From positions 1 to 64,000 of the forward strand of contig JBFXFT010000008.1 in the NCBI GenBank assembly GCA_050178795.1: a DNA stretch of 64,000 bases, read 5' to 3'. The first letter of the stretch is position 1, and each line of letters starts with the position of its first letter. This document shows, piece by piece, positions 18,409 to 26,329 of this stretch. Below the pieces are notes generated by a model that worked only from the letters and a program-made list of their open reading frames with translations, did no database searches and was not told the origin of the DNA. The position numbers and the translations under genes are program-made. The stretch comes from STF1-184 sp050178795. GTDB lineage: Bacteria; Bacillota; Clostridia; Christensenellales; UBA1242.

Positions 18409-18795
18409 TTATTTTAATATCAACCAACCAGCGCCATTGCTTCTAGGGACTTTAATTGGCTCTATTCGTTTTACATCTTTAAGCCATATAAGCGTGCAAT
18501 ATTTTTTTGTTAGCGTAGTTTGCCAGTCCTCAAATTTATCTATTCCAATTTCTTTGCCATATTCTATTCGTATATCTTCAACTATCTCTGGTGTAAGTTC
18601 GTAATATTTTACCATTTTTACTATTGCAGAGGCAGTTACATCTTTGCCAGTTTCTTTTAACAATATTTCGTCGCCAATGTTAACCTTGTTATAGGGTGCA
18701 ATTTTGTTCATACTAAAACGACTCTCAATGGTTTTTGAGCCGTCTAGTATCATATTAAAAAATGGTTGCCTTAAAATTGCAATATGTTTTTTCAT
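18409..18795 (-). CDS. ASCH-domain protein
   Basis: A 128-residue single ASCH domain (PUA-like beta barrel) with the N-terminal signature RQPFFNMILDGSKTIESR and the later GDEILLKE strand and W-containing C-terminal strand GAGWLILK. ASCH proteins are predicted RNA or nucleotide binders; some are amidohydrolases acting on modified cytidines. It is divergent from the Nudix-HAD fusion, placing three nucleotide-related genes together. Confidence 0.8.
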   Translation of the reverse strand: MKKHIAILRQPFFNMILDGSKTIESRFSMNKIAPYNKVNIGDEILLKETGKDVTASAIVKMVKYYELTPEIVEDIRIEYGKEIGIDKFEDWQTTLTKKYCTLIWLKDVKRIEPIKVPRSNGAGWLILK

Positions 18796-18856
18796 GCTTT
18801 TATTATAACATATATCACTTTCCAGTCCATTAAAAAAGTATTACTTTATGTCATTA

Positions 18857-18885
18857 TTGACAAAAAACCATATGCTATGTATACT
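18857..18885 (+). promoter_or_regulatory. promoter of the Nudix-HAD gene
   Basis: Perfect TTGACA (18857-18862), 17-nt spacer, TATACT (18880-18885). Its position shows that translation begins at 18908 and not further upstream. Confidence 0.85.
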
Positions 18886-18907
18886 ATGGCATAAAGGGAG
18901 ATGCGTT

Positions 18908-20086
18908 ATGGAGAAACTGGATTATTACAACAAAAACGGCAAGTGGCTAGGGGTAGAAGACAAAGAAATTGTACACGAAAAAGGCTTAATACATAAAGTG
19001 GTTCATGTTTGGGTAGTAAACTCAAAAAATCAAATTTTGTTGCAAAAGCGCAGCAAACAAAAAAAATTGTATGGTGGTTTTTGGGATATATCTTTTGCTG
19101 GTCACATTTCAGCAGGAGAGACGCCATTAGAGGCACTTTTTAGAGAGGGCAAAGAAGAACTCAATATTAGCATAAATGAGGCTAATTTGACTCATCTTAT
19201 GACCTTTAAAGATTTTGAAGAGTATGAAAATTTAAAAGTTCAAGACAACGAAATTGTTGAGGCATACATATATAAAACAAATCAAACAAATTTTGTTTTG
19301 CAAGAAGAAGAGGTTGATGAAGTAAAGTTTGTTTCATTAGATGAGTTTGTTGCAATAACAAAAGGAAATGAAATTGTGCCACATACAAAACAATTTAAAA
19401 AACTTATTAAAATTTTAAAAAAGTCAGAGAAACTTAAAGGCAAAATCGTAGGTATAGATATTGATAACACCATAACAAGTATGAATGAGGGAGTGTTAGC
19501 ATATGGACAAAACTTTTCTATTGAAAAAACAGGTAAGTTATCTATACCACTAGATATTTACGGCGACGATACAGATGTGGCTTTTGATTGGAGCGACGAG
19601 TTTGACTACGAGTTTTGGCGCAGAAACATACACGACCTTTTGTGGAAAATACAGCCAAAACCACTATTTGTTAAAATGGTTAACAATTTAAGAAAAGAGG
19701 GCTATAAAATTTACATAATAACCTCAAGAAAGGAACAATATTTTGGCAAGCCTATTGAGTTTACAAAAAAATGGCTAAGAAAAAACAAAATAAAGTATGA
19801 TAAATTTTTTATAGAGGGGAATAAAGGGCTGTTATGTGTAAAGGAAAATATTGACTACTTTATAGATGATTCACCAAAATATTACTTGCAAACCATTGAA
19901 GAAGGAATAAATACTTATGTTATGAACTCATATGTCAATGTGGAAGACAAAAACCCAGCACTACAAAGGGTTAGTTCGTTTGTTGAATTTTATTATGCTA
20001 TAACAGGCAAGGCATTATTTACATCAAAAGAAAATAAAAGATATTTTACTAAAGAATTTAGCGTTGGTTCTAAACACGATTCTTAA
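18908..20086 (+). CDS. Nudix hydrolase - HAD phosphatase fusion protein
   Basis: A 392-residue two-domain enzyme. Residues 1-170 form a Nudix domain of the IPP-isomerase/YfcD-like layout with a full Nudix box (GHISAGE near 65-71 through REGKEEL near 79-85). Residues 175-370 form a HAD/5'-nucleotidase-like domain with motif I GIDIDNTIT (Asp184, Asp186), motif II ITSR and motif III FIDDSPKY. The fusion suggests sequential pyrophosphohydrolysis and dephosphorylation of one nucleotide-like substrate, which is inference. Start ATG 18908 follows GGGAGA; the upstream frame overlaps the promoter. Confidence 0.82.
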   Translation: MEKLDYYNKNGKWLGVEDKEIVHEKGLIHKVVHVWVVNSKNQILLQKRSKQKKLYGGFWDISFAGHISAGETPLEALFREGKEELNISINEANLTHLMTFKDFEEYENLKVQDNEIVEAYIYKTNQTNFVLQEEEVDEVKFVSLDEFVAITKGNEIVPHTKQFKKLIKILKKSEKLKGKIVGIDIDNTITSMNEGVLAYGQNFSIEKTGKLSIPLDIYGDDTDVAFDWSDEFDYEFWRRNIHDLLWKIQPKPLFVKMVNNLRKEGYKIYIITSRKEQYFGKPIEFTKKWLRKNKIKYDKFFIEGNKGLLCVKENIDYFIDDSPKYYLQTIEEGINTYVMNSYVNVEDKNPALQRVSSFVEFYYAITGKALFTSKENKRYFTKEFSVGSKHDS

Positions 20087-20100
20087 TATTTAAAACACAA

Positions 20101-20132
20101 AAAAACAATCAAATTTTTTGATTGTTTTTTAT
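20101..20132. terminator. intrinsic terminator
   Basis: AAAAACAATCAAA / TTTGATTGTTTTT hairpin with T run, between convergent genes. Confidence 0.85.
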
Positions 20133-20153
20133 TTTTGACTATTTAATTATAGG

Positions 20154-20582
20154 TTACCACTCGTTTTTTATGGTTGTTAATGCAAGTCTGCAAAAATATG
20201 GTAAATTGCCATAGCCAACTAGCGACTTGTTGTTAAAATCAAGTAAAAATTCTACTGGTTTCCAGTGCGCTTCACCTTCTCTATTGGTGCCAAGGTCAAC
20301 CTCGTCAATTATGTCGTAAAAAGCGTGCAGAGTAATTGGCTCAGTGTTTTTGTTTGGGAAGAAGATAGTCGCTAGGTGGTAAGGGTCAGTCAGGTTAATT
20401 TTTTCGTTGCTTTCCTCCCAAATTTCTCTTATGCAAGCGTCTTTTGCACTTTCGTTTAGTTCTAGTTTTCCACCTAGCCCATTAAACATACCTGCAAACA
20501 GTTTGCCCTCCGCTTTTTTTATCAACAATGTCTTTGTTAAATCCTTATTAAATAGAATACATACACAATAATTTTTTGCCAT
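20154..20582 (-). CDS. Nudix hydrolase (MutT-like)
   Basis: A 142-residue single-domain Nudix enzyme. The box runs GGKLELNE...CIREIWEES, with the expected Glu residues for metal binding. Length and absence of extra domains fit an NTP-sanitising or ADP-ribose/NADH-type pyrophosphatase; substrate undetermined. AGGAGG precedes the ATG. It is transcribed from a perfect consensus promoter through a leader of about 150 nt containing a long hairpin with a U tail, so expression is probably controlled by attenuation. Confidence 0.85.
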   Translation of the reverse strand: MAKNYCVCILFNKDLTKTLLIKKAEGKLFAGMFNGLGGKLELNESAKDACIREIWEESNEKINLTDPYHLATIFFPNKNTEPITLHAFYDIIDEVDLGTNREGEAHWKPVEFLLDFNNKSLVGYGNLPYFCRLALTTIKNEW

Positions 20583-20620
20583 AATAGCCTCCTAAATTTT
20601 AAATTTGAAGTAATGTTAAA

Positions 20621-20717
20621 CAAAAAGCGACCTAATTTTGACACACTACTCCTGTTGTGAAGATTTTATGTTTGCTTGAAAATCTTCAAAAGAAGGTGTG
20701 CCAAACTTAAGTCGCAC
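20621..20717 (-). promoter_or_regulatory. structured leader / candidate attenuator of the Nudix gene
   Basis: The arms 20627-20646 and 20696-20715 pair over 20 positions with only three mismatches (GCGAC/GTCGC at the base, CACAC/GTGTG at the top). Inside, GAAGATTTT (20659-20667) and AAAATCTTC (20679-20687) form a perfect 9-bp hairpin with an 11-nt loop. On the minus strand the long stem ends in a TTTTT tract before the Nudix ribosome site. It resembles a riboswitch or other terminator-based control element; I could not match it to a known class. Confidence 0.5.
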
Positions 20718-20736
20718 AAATATTTAACTTGTCTTC

Positions 20737-20765
20737 ATTATAGATTGGTTTTTATAATATGTCAA
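20737..20765 (-). promoter_or_regulatory. consensus promoter of the Nudix gene
   Basis: Minus strand TTGACA (20760-20765), exactly 17 nt, TATAAT (20737-20742). Predicted start near 20730, about 150 nt before the coding start. Confidence 0.85.
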
Positions 20766-20802
20766 TACTTAATTTTAGTTAGGAGTTCCAATTTTTTCAA
20801 TA

Positions 20803-20831
20803 TTGACAAACGCTCATACAGTCAGTATAAT
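20803..20831 (+). promoter_or_regulatory. consensus promoter of the secreted unknown gene
   Basis: TTGACA (20803-20808), 17 nt, TATAAT (20826-20831). The resulting leader to the GTG start at 20984 would be about 145 nt and AT-rich without obvious structure. It is divergent from the Nudix promoter, only 37 nt apart. Confidence 0.8.
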
Positions 20832-20983
20832 TACAGTAACAACTATATAAATTAAAGTAATAATATTTTGATAATAACTACAAAAAATGTGTAATAACTT
20901 TCATTTTATGAAAAATAATGTTAAAATAAAATATACTTATCACTTGTAAACATTTTTAAAAATAAACCATTAAAGGAATATAT

Positions 20984-21994
20984 GTGAAAAGTTTTTCAGT
21001 CAAAGTAATAAATAAAATTGTAACATCGCTAACAATATTGTTTTTTGTGCTAGCAAGCTTTAGTTCGGTTAGAGTAGTTAGCGAGTATTCGCAAGCGATG
21101 TTGAGATATGAAGAATTAATGAGTTCGGTGACGGATTTTAACGATTCCAATTTAATAAATGTTTCAGACGAGGAACTAACTGATGAAGTTGGCAGTGAGG
21201 TTGAATTTTCTAACGCCACATCTGCGTTTTTATATGCTTATGATAATGTGTTTAATGAAATGGAGTCATACTACATTATAACTAGCGGAACAATGACAAA
21301 TGTTATAGATTTAAAAATAACAAGCACAACGCTTGTAACCGAGTCTCAAAAAACTATGGTAAAGTACAAAGACGGCAGCATGATATTTGAGGTTACAAGT
21401 TATGAAAAGGAAAATAAATATAATAGCAAAGTTTCAACTTTACTTTATTACGACAGCGCAACAAATAGACTTTATCACAATAAAACCTCTTCAGTCGTAA
21501 AAACGAGTTCAGCACTTGTTGCTGAGTATGACCCATCAGACTGCATTTATGCAGAAAATGGCGCCCAAGTTTTTTATGATTTGTTTGGCATTTATCCAGG
21601 GAAGCCCATTTATCAATTTTCTCGCGGTTCAATAACGCAGGAAAACAGTTTTAAAAAGACCACCAATGGTCATAATGACATATACATAGTGGATGTTACA
21701 AGCAACCATAAAACCGTGGGTAAAAATTACGAAAAAGCGGTCACATTTATTATTAAGGCGCCATACCCAACCGCAATGAATTATATGTATGAAACAGCGG
21801 TAATAAATAATAGAGGCACCTTTGACGCGCTAATGTTTGAAAACAATTTTAACGCATCTGTAAAGGTGTCCGATATGTTAATACTTAGCGGTGTTTGTAC
21901 CGAAATTGAAAAATACAACTTCATTGAACTTGGTGGCGACATCAGTTATGTTAGACCAAATATTTCCTTGGCAACAGAACACACCATACATTAA
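20984..21994 (+). CDS. hypothetical secreted or membrane-anchored protein
   Basis: A 336-residue protein starting at GTG behind AAAGGA. A basic N-terminus and hydrophobic stretch (about residues 9-30) form a signal peptide or anchor; there is no lipobox. The remainder is beta-rich with many Thr, Ser and Tyr residues and no recognised domain. Probably extracytoplasmic. Monocistronic with a consensus promoter and its own terminator. Confidence 0.6.
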   Translation: MKSFSVKVINKIVTSLTILFFVLASFSSVRVVSEYSQAMLRYEELMSSVTDFNDSNLINVSDEELTDEVGSEVEFSNATSAFLYAYDNVFNEMESYYIITSGTMTNVIDLKITSTTLVTESQKTMVKYKDGSMIFEVTSYEKENKYNSKVSTLLYYDSATNRLYHNKTSSVVKTSSALVAEYDPSDCIYAENGAQVFYDLFGIYPGKPIYQFSRGSITQENSFKKTTNGHNDIYIVDVTSNHKTVGKNYEKAVTFIIKAPYPTAMNYMYETAVINNRGTFDALMFENNFNASVKVSDMLILSGVCTEIEKYNFIELGGDISYVRPNISLATEHTIH

Positions 21995-22017
21995 TAAAAA
22001 GAAAGCAAAATAAAAAA

Positions 22018-22045
22018 AAACGACTAAATTTAGTCGTTTTTTTTA
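22018..22045. terminator. intrinsic terminator
   Basis: AAACGACTAAA / TTTAGTCGTTT perfect stem followed by T run; directly abuts the 3' end of the convergent tRNA-Ser. Confidence 0.85.
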
Positions 22046-22048
22046 TTT

Positions 22049-22137
22049 TGGCGGAGAGAGAGGGATTCGAACCCCCGGTCCCTTGCAGGATCACTAGTTT
22101 TCAAGACTAGCTCTTTAAACCACTCAGACATCTCTCC
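22049..22137 (-). tRNA. tRNA-Ser (TGA)
   Basis: An 89-nt class II tRNA on the minus strand with acceptor GGAGAGA, encoded CCA (22049-22051), anticodon stem CTAGT/ACTAG and loop CTTGAAA giving TGA, plus a long variable arm. Confidence 0.95.
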
Positions 22138-22193
22138 AAACTATTTAGTTTTGCAAACAGGTAACCAGCGAGATTAATTGTTTACGCTTTAAT

Positions 22194-22222
22194 AATATAA
22201 CAAAAACATTATCTTCTGTCAA
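22194..22222 (-). promoter_or_regulatory. promoter of tRNA-Ser(TGA)
   Basis: Minus strand TTGACA (22217-22222), 17 nt, TATATT (22194-22199), about 55 nt before the tRNA. Confidence 0.8.
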
Positions 22223-22264
22223 CAGTTTAAATTTAAATTTGAATTTAATATTTTTGAGGTACTA

Positions 22265-22294
22265 TTGACAAGAATTGTCTAAATTTGTTATAAT
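22265..22294 (+). promoter_or_regulatory. promoter of the 208-residue coiled-coil gene
   Basis: TTGACA (22265-22270), 18-nt spacer, TATAAT (22289-22294). Confidence 0.75.
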
Positions 22295-22323
22295 TTGTAT
22301 ACTACATAAAGAAGGTACTTATT

Positions 22324-22950
22324 ATGACATTATTTGTTACTCCTCAAGACGCTATGGCAGAATGTACACAGGCAATAAAAGACTTAGATAATTACCACAA
22401 AATATTTTCCGATTGTAAGTCAACAATATTCGCAGTAAAGGATATACTACTTGAGGAAAACAGAAGAATTTTTAAAGCACTTGGTTTTGACCTTAACAAT
22501 AGGGTAACTAAGCGCAAAGCAGATTATATAAAGCACGAAAGATTTGTAAACAAGGACATGTTAGAATCTTTGAAACAAGATTTTGCAAGATTACAAGACG
22601 CAGTAGATTTTTGCGTACAAAATCATGAAAGATTTGAAGAGTTGAGAGAGCATATACTAAACTCGGGTCAACCAGAAATTGTTAGTTACAGGAAGGAAAA
22701 CGCAGCATCACTTGTTGCCCCATTTAAACTTACCTACGGAGAAGTGGACTTTTACTTCACTAACTTAGAAAAAATTAAAAAAGAATATTTGCCACAATTA
22801 GTTATTACGCAAAAACTTTTAGATGACAAGGTTGCAAAACTTCCAGAAAAATTTAGATACGATGAGGATTATGAATTTAAGTTTGGCAAAAAAACTAAGG
22901 AAGACAGAATAGTAAAAATAGCACCAGAAGACGTTACGCTTGAAGCATAA
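22324..22950 (+). CDS. hypothetical helical protein, 208 residues
   Basis: A soluble, strongly charged, mostly helical protein with no signal peptide or recognised domain. Helical segments at about 10-60, 75-115 and 140-170 could form a bundle or coiled coil. AAGAAGG precedes the ATG and the promoter is strong, so it is likely well expressed. Its style resembles the small helical unknowns at 29813 and 30700, but I see no convincing sequence similarity. Confidence 0.6.
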   Translation: MTLFVTPQDAMAECTQAIKDLDNYHKIFSDCKSTIFAVKDILLEENRRIFKALGFDLNNRVTKRKADYIKHERFVNKDMLESLKQDFARLQDAVDFCVQNHERFEELREHILNSGQPEIVSYRKENAASLVAPFKLTYGEVDFYFTNLEKIKKEYLPQLVITQKLLDDKVAKLPEKFRYDEDYEFKFGKKTKEDRIVKIAPEDVTLEA

Positions 22951-22978
22951 ACACAATATTATAAATAAGGAATAAAAA

Positions 22979-23003
22979 AACATTGCTTTTGCAGTGTTTT
23001 TTG
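22979..23003 (+). terminator. intrinsic terminator
   Basis: AACATTGC / GCAGTGTT stem with one G-U, then T run. Confidence 0.75.
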
Positions 23004-23105
23004 TTGGTTTTTTAACAAAACCACAAATATTTTATTTGTTTTATTTGTACGATTTGTTATACTAATTTAGTTTGATTTATAAATACAAAAAACAAAGGGA
23101 TACAG

Positions 23106-23936
23106 ATGGAATTATTATTGTTTGCCACTGCGGGCGTTGAAAGCGGAATAGGGTTTTTAAGCAAAAAGTATATTATGCGTGGCATGGACTACAAAGAGTA
23201 CTTTTATTACGTTACAGTTGCACTTTTGCCACTTAGTTTAATCATGTTCCTTTTTTACCCATTTTATATATCAATTAGTTTTTTGAGCGTATCAATAATT
23301 ATGGCGAGCGTTATGGTTCGTTTTATTGGAAGCGTGTCATATACTTTGGCTGTAAAAAAGACCTCGCCACTTGAAATAAGTGCATATAGCACATTTGCAA
23401 TTTTAATAACATATTTTGTAGATAGTTTTATTGGCTCAGTTAGTTTTAATATTTGGGCACTCGTTTCACTTTTCATAATAATTCTAGGTTGTATTTTAAT
23501 TGCTAGGGAGCAACTGGACTTTAAAAATGTTGAGGGTGCACTCTTTGTAAAAATAGTTACAGATGTATTAAAAGGGTATTTAACATATTTTGCGTTAAAA
23601 GAGATGTCTAGCGCTATGTATATATTTTTAATGGCATTTATAAGCGTACTTATTATGGTGCCATTTACCAAAAAATTTATAACATTTAACTTTAACAAAC
23701 TAAAACAGGGCACTTATTTGCAACTTTTAGGCATAATGGACCTTGCACTATTAAACTTGCTTGCAAGTAATTCCGCAACACTATATATGCTTAGGGTGCC
23801 AGCGGTTATGGTAACTACGTTCCTACTTAGTTTCTTTATTAAAAAAGATGTTGGAAACAAGCCAGATAAGTTAGAATTTTTAGGTAGTATGGTAGTGTTT
23901 ACAGGTCTTACAATATTTACCATTTTGCAATTTTAG
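23106..23936 (+). CDS. EamA-like (DMT superfamily) transporter
   Basis: A 276-residue integral membrane protein with about nine to ten hydrophobic helices arranged as two repeats, and the end-of-repeat pattern LGSMVVFTGLTIF seen in drug/metabolite transporters. Nearly all charged residues lie in short loops. The substrate is unknown. AAAGGGA precedes the ATG; it ends in a strong terminator shared with the convergent gene. Confidence 0.7.
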   Translation: MELLLFATAGVESGIGFLSKKYIMRGMDYKEYFYYVTVALLPLSLIMFLFYPFYISISFLSVSIIMASVMVRFIGSVSYTLAVKKTSPLEISAYSTFAILITYFVDSFIGSVSFNIWALVSLFIIILGCILIAREQLDFKNVEGALFVKIVTDVLKGYLTYFALKEMSSAMYIFLMAFISVLIMVPFTKKFITFNFNKLKQGTYLQLLGIMDLALLNLLASNSATLYMLRVPAVMVTTFLLSFFIKKDVGNKPDKLEFLGSMVVFTGLTIFTILQF

Positions 23937-23942
23937 ACAATA

Positions 23943-23976
23943 AAAAAACATATATGGGTTTCATATATGTTTTTTA
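23943..23976. terminator. bidirectional intrinsic terminator
   Basis: AAAACATATATG / CATATATGTTTT stem with A and T flanks, between convergent genes. Confidence 0.85.
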
Positions 23977-23978
23977 TT

Positions 23979-24368
23979 TTAATTTCTTTCATTTTCTGGA
24001 GTATTCTTTGATGAAAGGTTTGCGCTAAACCCTAGCAAAATCCTTTCTGCCTCGCCATTTACTAAACTAATTTCGGTAATTTCATAAACACTTAGTGGTG
24101 AAAGGCTTAAAACCTTAGGTAGAGCAAAACTTTTGCTTTCATCATAGATTAAACATTTTTGCATTTTTTCGTTTATTGATACTAGTTTATCTCCTATCCA
24201 ACCCGGCGTAAGGTTGGTTTTGTCTAACTCAATAATATTGGAAATTGCCCTATTTATTAAAATACCATGCACAATTTGCTCTGTGGTTTTATCTTTATTT
24301 TTATCACCCAAATATTGTGTTAAATCTTTTTTTATTTTAATTAATGATTCTCTTAAATATAATTCCAT
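23979..24368 (-). CDS. hypothetical protein, 129 residues
   Basis: A soluble alpha/beta protein without recognised motif. AAGGAG lies 8 nt before the ATG on the minus strand, and it is bounded by a bidirectional terminator, so coding is likely. It is divergent from the membrane-anchored gene at 24509. Confidence 0.55.
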   Translation of the reverse strand: MELYLRESLIKIKKDLTQYLGDKNKDKTTEQIVHGILINRAISNIIELDKTNLTPGWIGDKLVSINEKMQKCLIYDESKSFALPKVLSLSPLSVYEITEISLVNGEAERILLGFSANLSSKNTPENERN

Positions 24369-24508
24369 TTCAAACTCCTTATTGATTAAAGTATAGAATT
24401 TAAGTTTGAAAAAGTCAATATGTTTTAAAATTTTATTGCTTATTAATAATTGTACTATTTAAAATTTTATGTTAAAATGGTAAAAGATTGATAAAGGAAT
24501 TTTAATGT

Positions 24509-25180
24509 ATGAGAAAAGTTCAAAAAAAGAAAGTTAGGATATTTCCAATTATTTTAGTTCTTATTGTTTTACTGCTTGGCGCCAACTTTACCACTAACTA
24601 CATTATGTCTAACAATAATTACGATGTTAACTTAGTTACAGAAGCATCGTTCAGCAATTTTAGTGCCACTGGTTATATTAGTGATACTACTAAAATAGTA
24701 AACTTTAAGTATTCCTATAATCCGACGGTTAGCAATTATAGCAGTATAGTTGCAACTTATAACGCGCTTAATTATTTGAGTAGGCAAGCCCTAATAACAC
24801 TAAACGATATATATGCTTCAAAAACCGAAATTTCTGAAATTATTAAGCATTTAGATTTGTGGGGTCAAGTTGGGCTTGGCTATATGGGTACAAGTTTCTT
24901 TGCCGTTAGCAGTTACTTCAAAAAGATTGGATTAGAGAGCGAACTTATTTTTAATAAGAAAGAGTTTGCTACAGAAATCGCTTCCAACGATGTTTGCATT
25001 CTATTCCATACAAACTTTTCAACATTTGAATTTAGAGCAGCAAGTTATGATACAGCAACAACCATGCAACTTTACGGACCAAACACCAGCGCCAATATTG
25101 CTAACTATATAAACATTGGTGACTATGCAAAGGACTTCTTTGTGCTAATTGCAATTAATGTTCCAGAAGAGACAGTATAG
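24509..25180 (+). CDS. hypothetical membrane-anchored or secreted protein
   Basis: A 223-residue protein with basic N-terminus and a hydrophobic segment at about residues 10-32. The extracytoplasmic part has VATYNALNYLSRQA followed by GTSFFAVSSYFKKIGLESEL, reminiscent of C39-like papain folds, but no catalytic Cys is evident, so this is weak. An alternative ATG at 24505 opens a 10-codon out-of-frame ORF overlapping the start; both use AAAGGA at about 24493. Confidence 0.55.
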   Translation: MRKVQKKKVRIFPIILVLIVLLLGANFTTNYIMSNNNYDVNLVTEASFSNFSATGYISDTTKIVNFKYSYNPTVSNYSSIVATYNALNYLSRQALITLNDIYASKTEISEIIKHLDLWGQVGLGYMGTSFFAVSSYFKKIGLESELIFNKKEFATEIASNDVCILFHTNFSTFEFRAASYDTATTMQLYGPNTSANIANYINIGDYAKDFFVLIAINVPEETV

Positions 25181-25190
25181 TAAATTTATG

Positions 25191-25218
25191 CCAAACCATT
25201 CTTATGGTTTGGTTTTTT
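25191..25218 (+). terminator. intrinsic terminator
   Basis: CCAAACCAT / ATGGTTTGG stem, then TTTTTT. Confidence 0.85.
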
Positions 25219-25382
25219 ATACTTTTAGTTATTTTGTATAGTTTTTAGCAAAATTGGCAAAATTACAGCAAAATAACGTTAAAAAACAGCAAAAACGCAT
25301 TAAAATATGTAGTAAAAATTACAAATTGTTATGTTTTGTTTTAAGGTCTTACAAAAAAAATTAAAAAAACTGTTAAAAATAT

Positions 25383-25411
25383 TTGACCTAAAAAGAGTAA
25401 TTGATTATACT
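25383..25411 (+). promoter_or_regulatory. promoter of the first TasA-like gene
   Basis: TTGACC (25383-25388), 17 nt, TATACT (25406-25411); predicted start near 25418 gives a leader of about 155 nt. The preceding 165 nt (from 25218) are AT-rich and hold nothing else I can support. Confidence 0.75.
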
Positions 25412-25429
25412 ACATAGGAAGACTAAAAT

Positions 25430-25468
25430 ATGTTAGCCAAAATTGTTGTACTGGTCTTTCAAATTTAA
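25430..25468 (+). CDS. 12-codon leader ORF in the TasA-like 5' UTR
   Basis: ATG behind AGGAAG encodes MLAKIVVLVFQI then TAA. It lies at the start of the predicted transcript leader; downstream is an AGCGG-TAAT-CCGCT hairpin (about 25525-25538) before the AAGGAG of the main gene. A translated leader is plausible but unproven; it could be chance. Confidence 0.3.
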   Translation: MLAKIVVLVFQI

Positions 25469-25572
25469 TATCCATTAATAAAAATCCTAACTTTGCCTTT
25501 GTAGCAAATCTTAATTGGTGTTTAGCGGTAATCCGCTTTACATATAAAAATTTTAAAAAGGAGAAAAATAAA

Positions 25573-26166
25573 ATGGAAAGAGCTAAAAGAATTTCTGGCC
25601 AAACATTAGCAGTTGCTATACTTACTCTATTATTAGTAGCAAGTTTAGTAATGACATTCACTGGTGCATGGTTTCTTAGCCAAGACACAGACAGTGATGC
25701 AGGCTATACATTTGGTACTATTACATTAGGCGACATCGCAGCTACATTCGACTATACTCTAGACGAAACAAGTGGAGACGTTATAATGCCTGGTGACCAA
25801 ATTGACGTTGATTTTGATATTATCAACAGCGGCACAGCAGATATGTGGGTAAGATTCTCATTAGAGATCAATGGAACATTTAATGAGGCAACCTTTACTA
25901 CACCTATGGCAGCACCTCTAGCAGGATGGAGTGATGGTGGCGATGGCTACTATTACAGAGATGCAGCTTTAATTGGCGACCTAAATGGTGCCGCTAACCA
26001 AAGCGAGCACATCAGCTATACTTTTGAAATTCCTACCACTATTGGTGAAGTTGCAGAAGGTCAAACAATTAGTTTTGCTTTAACAGTTGACGCAGTTCAA
26101 GTTGCTAACAACGGAACAGTTAACGATGCAGTTGTTAATGGCGGAAATGTTGACTACACTAACTAA
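25573..26166 (+). CDS. TasA/camelysin-like surface protein 1
   Basis: A 197-residue secreted protein. A basic N-terminus and a long hydrophobic segment (residues 10-32) precede GAWFLSQDTDSDAGYTFGTITLGD, the pattern around SipW-type cleavage sites of TasA/CalY proteins. The mature part has PGDQIDVDFDIINSGTADMWVRF and ends near DAVQVANNG, both conserved in this beta-sandwich family, which forms biofilm fibres or surface layers. No SipW peptidase is present in the window. Strong AAGGAG, long leader and dedicated terminator suggest high, regulated expression. Confidence 0.78.
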   Translation: MERAKRISGQTLAVAILTLLLVASLVMTFTGAWFLSQDTDSDAGYTFGTITLGDIAATFDYTLDETSGDVIMPGDQIDVDFDIINSGTADMWVRFSLEINGTFNEATFTTPMAAPLAGWSDGGDGYYYRDAALIGDLNGAANQSEHISYTFEIPTTIGEVAEGQTISFALTVDAVQVANNGTVNDAVVNGGNVDYTN

Positions 26167-26187
26167 TATTTAATTAATTAGTAACAA

Positions 26188-26217
26188 AAAACCTTTCTTA
26201 ATTGAAAGGTTTTTTTG
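26188..26217 (+). terminator. intrinsic terminator
   Basis: AACCTTTC / GAAAGGTT stem, then T run; separates the two TasA-like genes. Confidence 0.85.
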
Positions 26218-26329
26218 TTTTTTATAAGTTTACTAAATTTGCTAAAACTTTGTAATTTATTTTACATTTTGTTTATTTATTATTATAATAATTGTAACGA
26301 GTAGAATTGTGTAAAAAGGATAGTATTTT

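Noticed and set aside
20621..20717. Identification of the Nudix leader as a ykkC-type or T-box element
   Set aside because: The expected ykkC core (CTAGGG and the GGTCCGAGAG-type segment) and T-box TGG-ACC sequences are absent, so only a generic structured leader is claimed.
25410..25688. A 92-codon minus-strand frame over the TasA-like leader
   Set aside because: Overlaps the promoter, leader and signal peptide of a supported gene and has no ribosome site.
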